Origin: Ruminococcaceae bacterium UBA1213
Lineage (GTDB): Bacteria; Bacillota; Clostridia; Oscillospirales; Acutalibacteraceae
Assembly: GCA_002309275.1 (NCBI GenBank)
Contig: DBXL01000017.1
Coordinates: forward strand, 3,606 to 10,462
Length of the DNA: 6,857 nt
Direction: 5' to 3'
A model generated the notes under the pieces. That model did not search any database and had not been told where the DNA came from. It saw only the letters and a program-made list of their open reading frames with translations. Both the position numbers and the translations under genes were made by a program. Of this stretch, positions 5,022 to 6,857 are shown one piece after another (position 1 is the first letter of the stretch; each line of letters starts with the position of its first letter).

Positions 5022-5969
5022 TCAGGCAGTCCTGTATTTCTCATAATATTTCACATACAGCAGGAAAGCTATGAGAGCGAGTACGGCAAAAACAGCCGAA
5101 CAAGTATAGAAATAATTGAACAAGTTGGTGAAGTAGCCGACAAAGAGATTATAAAGGGAGCGTGTGCTGATATTGATTTTGGATATGATATTAGAAGCGG
5201 AGATGAAAACAGGTATAACGACGGATGCCAAAGCTCCTCCGGCAAGACCGTAGCAAATATATTTGTAGCGTCTGTGTTTATAGCGGTTGGTGAAGAATAT
5301 CACGCCGGATATACCCAGAATAAGAACGGTAAGCACCCCTATAATAATATTGAGAGTGTTATTGAAATCGTCAATATATTTTCCTATCACGGAGAAAAAG
5401 GGGATAGAAATCTGGTCTGTGTATATATTAGCGGCCTCATTCACGAAATAGATAATATTGTCTTCAGAATCCGAAGTAAGTTCGATGCCGTTTTGTGTTG
5501 CATAGTTCTGCACTTCGGCATAAAGTTTCTGTTTGAATTCCGTTGTATCAACAAGGTTATTATCGCCGGCGTAGAATGAATTTACATAGCTTTCGACTGC
5601 TTTTTTCACATCATAGCCGTTAGCAAATGATACAGCAAATTCAGGTTCAAATCCGCTGGCATATACGAGGTCTGTAAGACAGCTTTGAAGTTCATACCTG
5701 ACCATACTGTAATAGCCTTTGCTGTCCATAGTATTGAGCATGAAGTCCTTTGAAAAGACGGTAAACCTCAGCACCATGCATATAGACAGCAAAAACAGCA
5801 CGAATGACAGGAAAAACGCCATCACGCAGTATAAAAGGGGTTTCAATTTTGATTTTTTTCTGCGGTGATGGTGATGTTCATGCTCATGTTCTTCAGATTC
5901 ATTGGTTGACTGAACTTCGGATTCATGTTCTTTTTGATTTTCGGGCATGGTTTTATCAACTCCTGTCAT
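5022..5969 (-). CDS. Four-TM membrane protein with a cytoplasmic His-rich N-terminus; function unknown
   Basis: The 315-residue product has an acidic then His-rich then basic N-terminus (residues 25-41, HEHEHHHHRRKKSK), a first membrane helix (about 44-68), a large loop of about 135 residues, and three further helices (about 206-226, 236-258, 287-307). By the positive-inside rule the N-terminus is cytoplasmic and the large loop is outside. I do not recognise a named family. The gene sits between the sortase and the GtrA gene, so a role in the sortase system or wall assembly is likely but inferred. The ATG at 5967-5969 overlaps the sortase stop as TAATG, suggesting coupled translation. A second in-frame ATG at 5946-5948 has AGGAG 11 nt upstream and would remove seven residues. 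Either may be used. Confidence 0.9.
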   Translation of the reverse strand: MTGVDKTMPENQKEHESEVQSTNESEEHEHEHHHHRRKKSKLKPLLYCVMAFFLSFVLFLLSICMVLRFTVFSKDFMLNTMDSKGYYSMVRYELQSCLTDLVYASGFEPEFAVSFANGYDVKKAVESYVNSFYAGDNNLVDTTEFKQKLYAEVQNYATQNGIELTSDSEDNIIYFVNEAANIYTDQISIPFFSVIGKYIDDFNNTLNIIIGVLTVLILGISGVIFFTNRYKHRRYKYICYGLAGGALASVVIPVFISASNIISKINISTRSLYNLFVGYFTNLFNYFYTCSAVFAVLALIAFLLYVKYYEKYRTA

Positions 5970-6730
5970 TAACTGTTCTTGTCTATCATAGGACCTGAAA
6001 CATATTTGGCATACACAAAAGCTCTCATATCTGTAAGACCGAGAGTGTCGAAGGGATAACAGGTGTACATAATGAGATTTTCCTCATTTTTACTGAGGTC
6101 ATAAGCCGAGCGATCCTGATTATCGGTGATTTTGATACCTGTTATTTCATATTTATAGTTGCCATAGTTGGTTCTTATTCTAACAATCTGACCTTCTTTT
6201 GCATATTTAAGACCATTAAAATAAGTATTATTATGACCTGCGATGAGTACGGTTCTGCCATATCCGGGAATAGCACTGCCGTTATAGATACCCACACCAT
6301 TTCCAAGAACATACCAGCTGTCACCGAAATAAAGGTCTGCTTTTATCTGGCAGTCATCTATGCTAAGTTCACCGAACTGGTCCTCGTATGAGGGGAAAGT
6401 GAAGCTTGAGATACTGACGGTATCGGGTTTATCGGGGTTTTTTGAAACTTCCGAAGAGTCCTCGACAGGCACGAATATATTTCTATGGTTATTTTCAAAA
6501 GTTTTCTCCTTATCGGAGAAGAACATATTGGACATAGCAACATAAGACGATGCCGAGGGCAGTACCACAAGGGTGCATATCAGATAGATGATTACACAAA
6601 AAACAATGGGAAGAATAATGAAATTCTTCCCATGTAAAGAACCTTTCTGCTGGGATCGGCTTTTGTTCTTACCACTGCGTGAGTGGTGGTGATGGTGATG
6701 GTGGTGATGATGGTGATGATGTTCAGACAT
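5969..6730 (-). CDS. Sortase, probably class D, with a 13-histidine cytoplasmic tail
   Basis: This membrane-bound cysteine transpeptidase cleaves a sorting signal and joins the protein to the cell wall. In its 253 residues, M1-S2-E3 is followed by 13 His (4-16), a basic segment (17-35), one signal-anchor helix (about 37-57), a linker, and an outside catalytic domain. The catalytic triad is visible: His166 in VLIAGHNNT, Cys224 in IMYTCYPFDTLG and Arg236 in DMRAFVYA. The TCYPF..LG...R pattern favours class D, though class is by eye only. The start ATG (6728-6730) lies inside the end of the upstream gene, overlapping by 8 bp, and has no good ribosome binding site. Translation is therefore probably coupled to the substrate gene. 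A longer in-frame version exists only because it reads the upstream gene in another frame. The next gene overlaps its stop by 1 bp. Confidence 0.93.
   Translation of the reverse strand: MSEHHHHHHHHHHHHHSRSGKNKSRSQQKGSLHGKNFIILPIVFCVIIYLICTLVVLPSASSYVAMSNMFFSDKEKTFENNHRNIFVPVEDSSEVSKNPDKPDTVSISSFTFPSYEDQFGELSIDDCQIKADLYFGDSWYVLGNGVGIYNGSAIPGYGRTVLIAGHNNTYFNGLKYAKEGQIVRIRTNYGNYKYEITGIKITDNQDRSAYDLSKNEENLIMYTCYPFDTLGLTDMRAFVYAKYVSGPMIDKNS
6683..6721 (-). repeat. Polyhistidine codon tract, 13 codons
   Basis: Thirteen consecutive His codons are written as a mixture of seven CAC and six CAT, right after the first three codons of the sortase. The irregular mixture is unlike a freshly slipped trinucleotide repeat. 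The tract encodes the cytoplasmic end of the enzyme, on the opposite side of the membrane from the active site. Confidence 0.98.
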
Positions 6731-6857
6731 CTTCACGAACTGCCGACTTTTTCTTTTTAATGAGGCAGACACCTGCTGCTGAAACAAGAAGAACGCCTGT
6801 TCCTGCAACTGACGTAACACCCGGAATGTTAAAGTCAATGCCTGTTCTCTTTATGGG
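6723..6857 (-). CDS. C-terminal cell-wall anchor of a surface protein, probable sortase substrate (5' part outside the window)
   Basis: The last 44 residues of a protein are visible. They contain PIKRTGIDFNIPG, a hydrophobic stretch of about 20 residues (VTSVAGTGVLLVSAAGVCLI) and a positive tail KKKKSAVREDV. This order is the hallmark of a sortase sorting signal. A canonical LPxTG is not present in the visible part; IKRTG (residues 2-6) is in the right place and keeps the TG, but has Lys where Pro is expected. The gene's stop TGA (6723-6725) lies inside the sortase start, sharing ATGTCTGA, so substrate and sortase are read from one message. The function of the mature protein cannot be seen. 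Confidence 0.85.
   Translation of the reverse strand, partial: PIKRTGIDFNIPGVTSVAGTGVLLVSAAGVCLIKKKKSAVREDV

Noticed and set aside
6731..6838. Sortase N-terminal extension of 36 residues
   Set aside because: These codons are the sorting-signal gene read in another frame. The anchor with its hydrophobic stretch and KKKK tail is the real product there.

Overview
The window looks like chromosomal DNA from a low-to-moderate GC Gram-positive bacterium of the class Clostridia, possibly a Ruminococcus-like gut or rumen organism. The class is supported by an SRP RNA gene directly upstream of dnaX, AGGAGG-type ribosome binding sites, sigma-A-type promoters, a sortase with a sortable substrate, a clostridial-style LUD protein and tandem Ig-like repeats. 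The genus is only a guess. All genes but one lie on the minus strand, so the window is described here from low to high coordinate, and minus-strand transcription runs from right to left.

Positions 1-700 hold the first 132 codons of dnaX (DNA polymerase III gamma/tau). Just upstream lies a compact SRP RNA gene of about 180 nt with a very clear promoter (TTGATT, 17 bp, TATAAT) embedded in A/T tracts. Positions 707-2043 hold a two-gene unit with its own promoter: a protein of Ig-like repeats without a secretion signal, and an unrecognised 179-residue protein.

Positions 2067-3982 form a LUD-domain gene and deoD (purine nucleoside phosphorylase) transcribed in the same direction. They are separated by a roughly 0.5-kb insertion-like unit. 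This unit consists of one four-helix-bundle gene (23S rRNA intervening-sequence protein family) between two arrays of the heptamer TTGCACA. The arrays lie in inverted orientation, with a 7-bp direct repeat (TTTCAAT) at the outer edges. The left array ends immediately before the deoD start codon, which has no adjacent Shine-Dalgarno sequence. This is the most interesting part of the window. It resembles the layout of rRNA intervening sequences (inverted repeats around an IVP gene) but sits in a protein-coding operon.

Positions 4003-4437 carry the only plus-strand gene, a small helical protein perhaps of ferritin-like fold, divergent from the LUD gene. A strong bidirectional hairpin terminator at 4481-4513 closes it and also the leftward surface operon.

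Positions 4514-6857 form a tightly packed leftward operon: the C-terminal anchor of a probable sortase substrate, a sortase (probably class D) overlapping it by 8 bp, a four-TM membrane protein and a GtrA-family protein. The sortase has a run of 13 histidines at its cytoplasmic N-terminus. The next gene also encodes a cytoplasmic His-rich, then basic, segment before its first membrane helix. The genes plausibly act together at the cell envelope: substrate, transpeptidase, a membrane partner and a possible lipid-linked sugar carrier.
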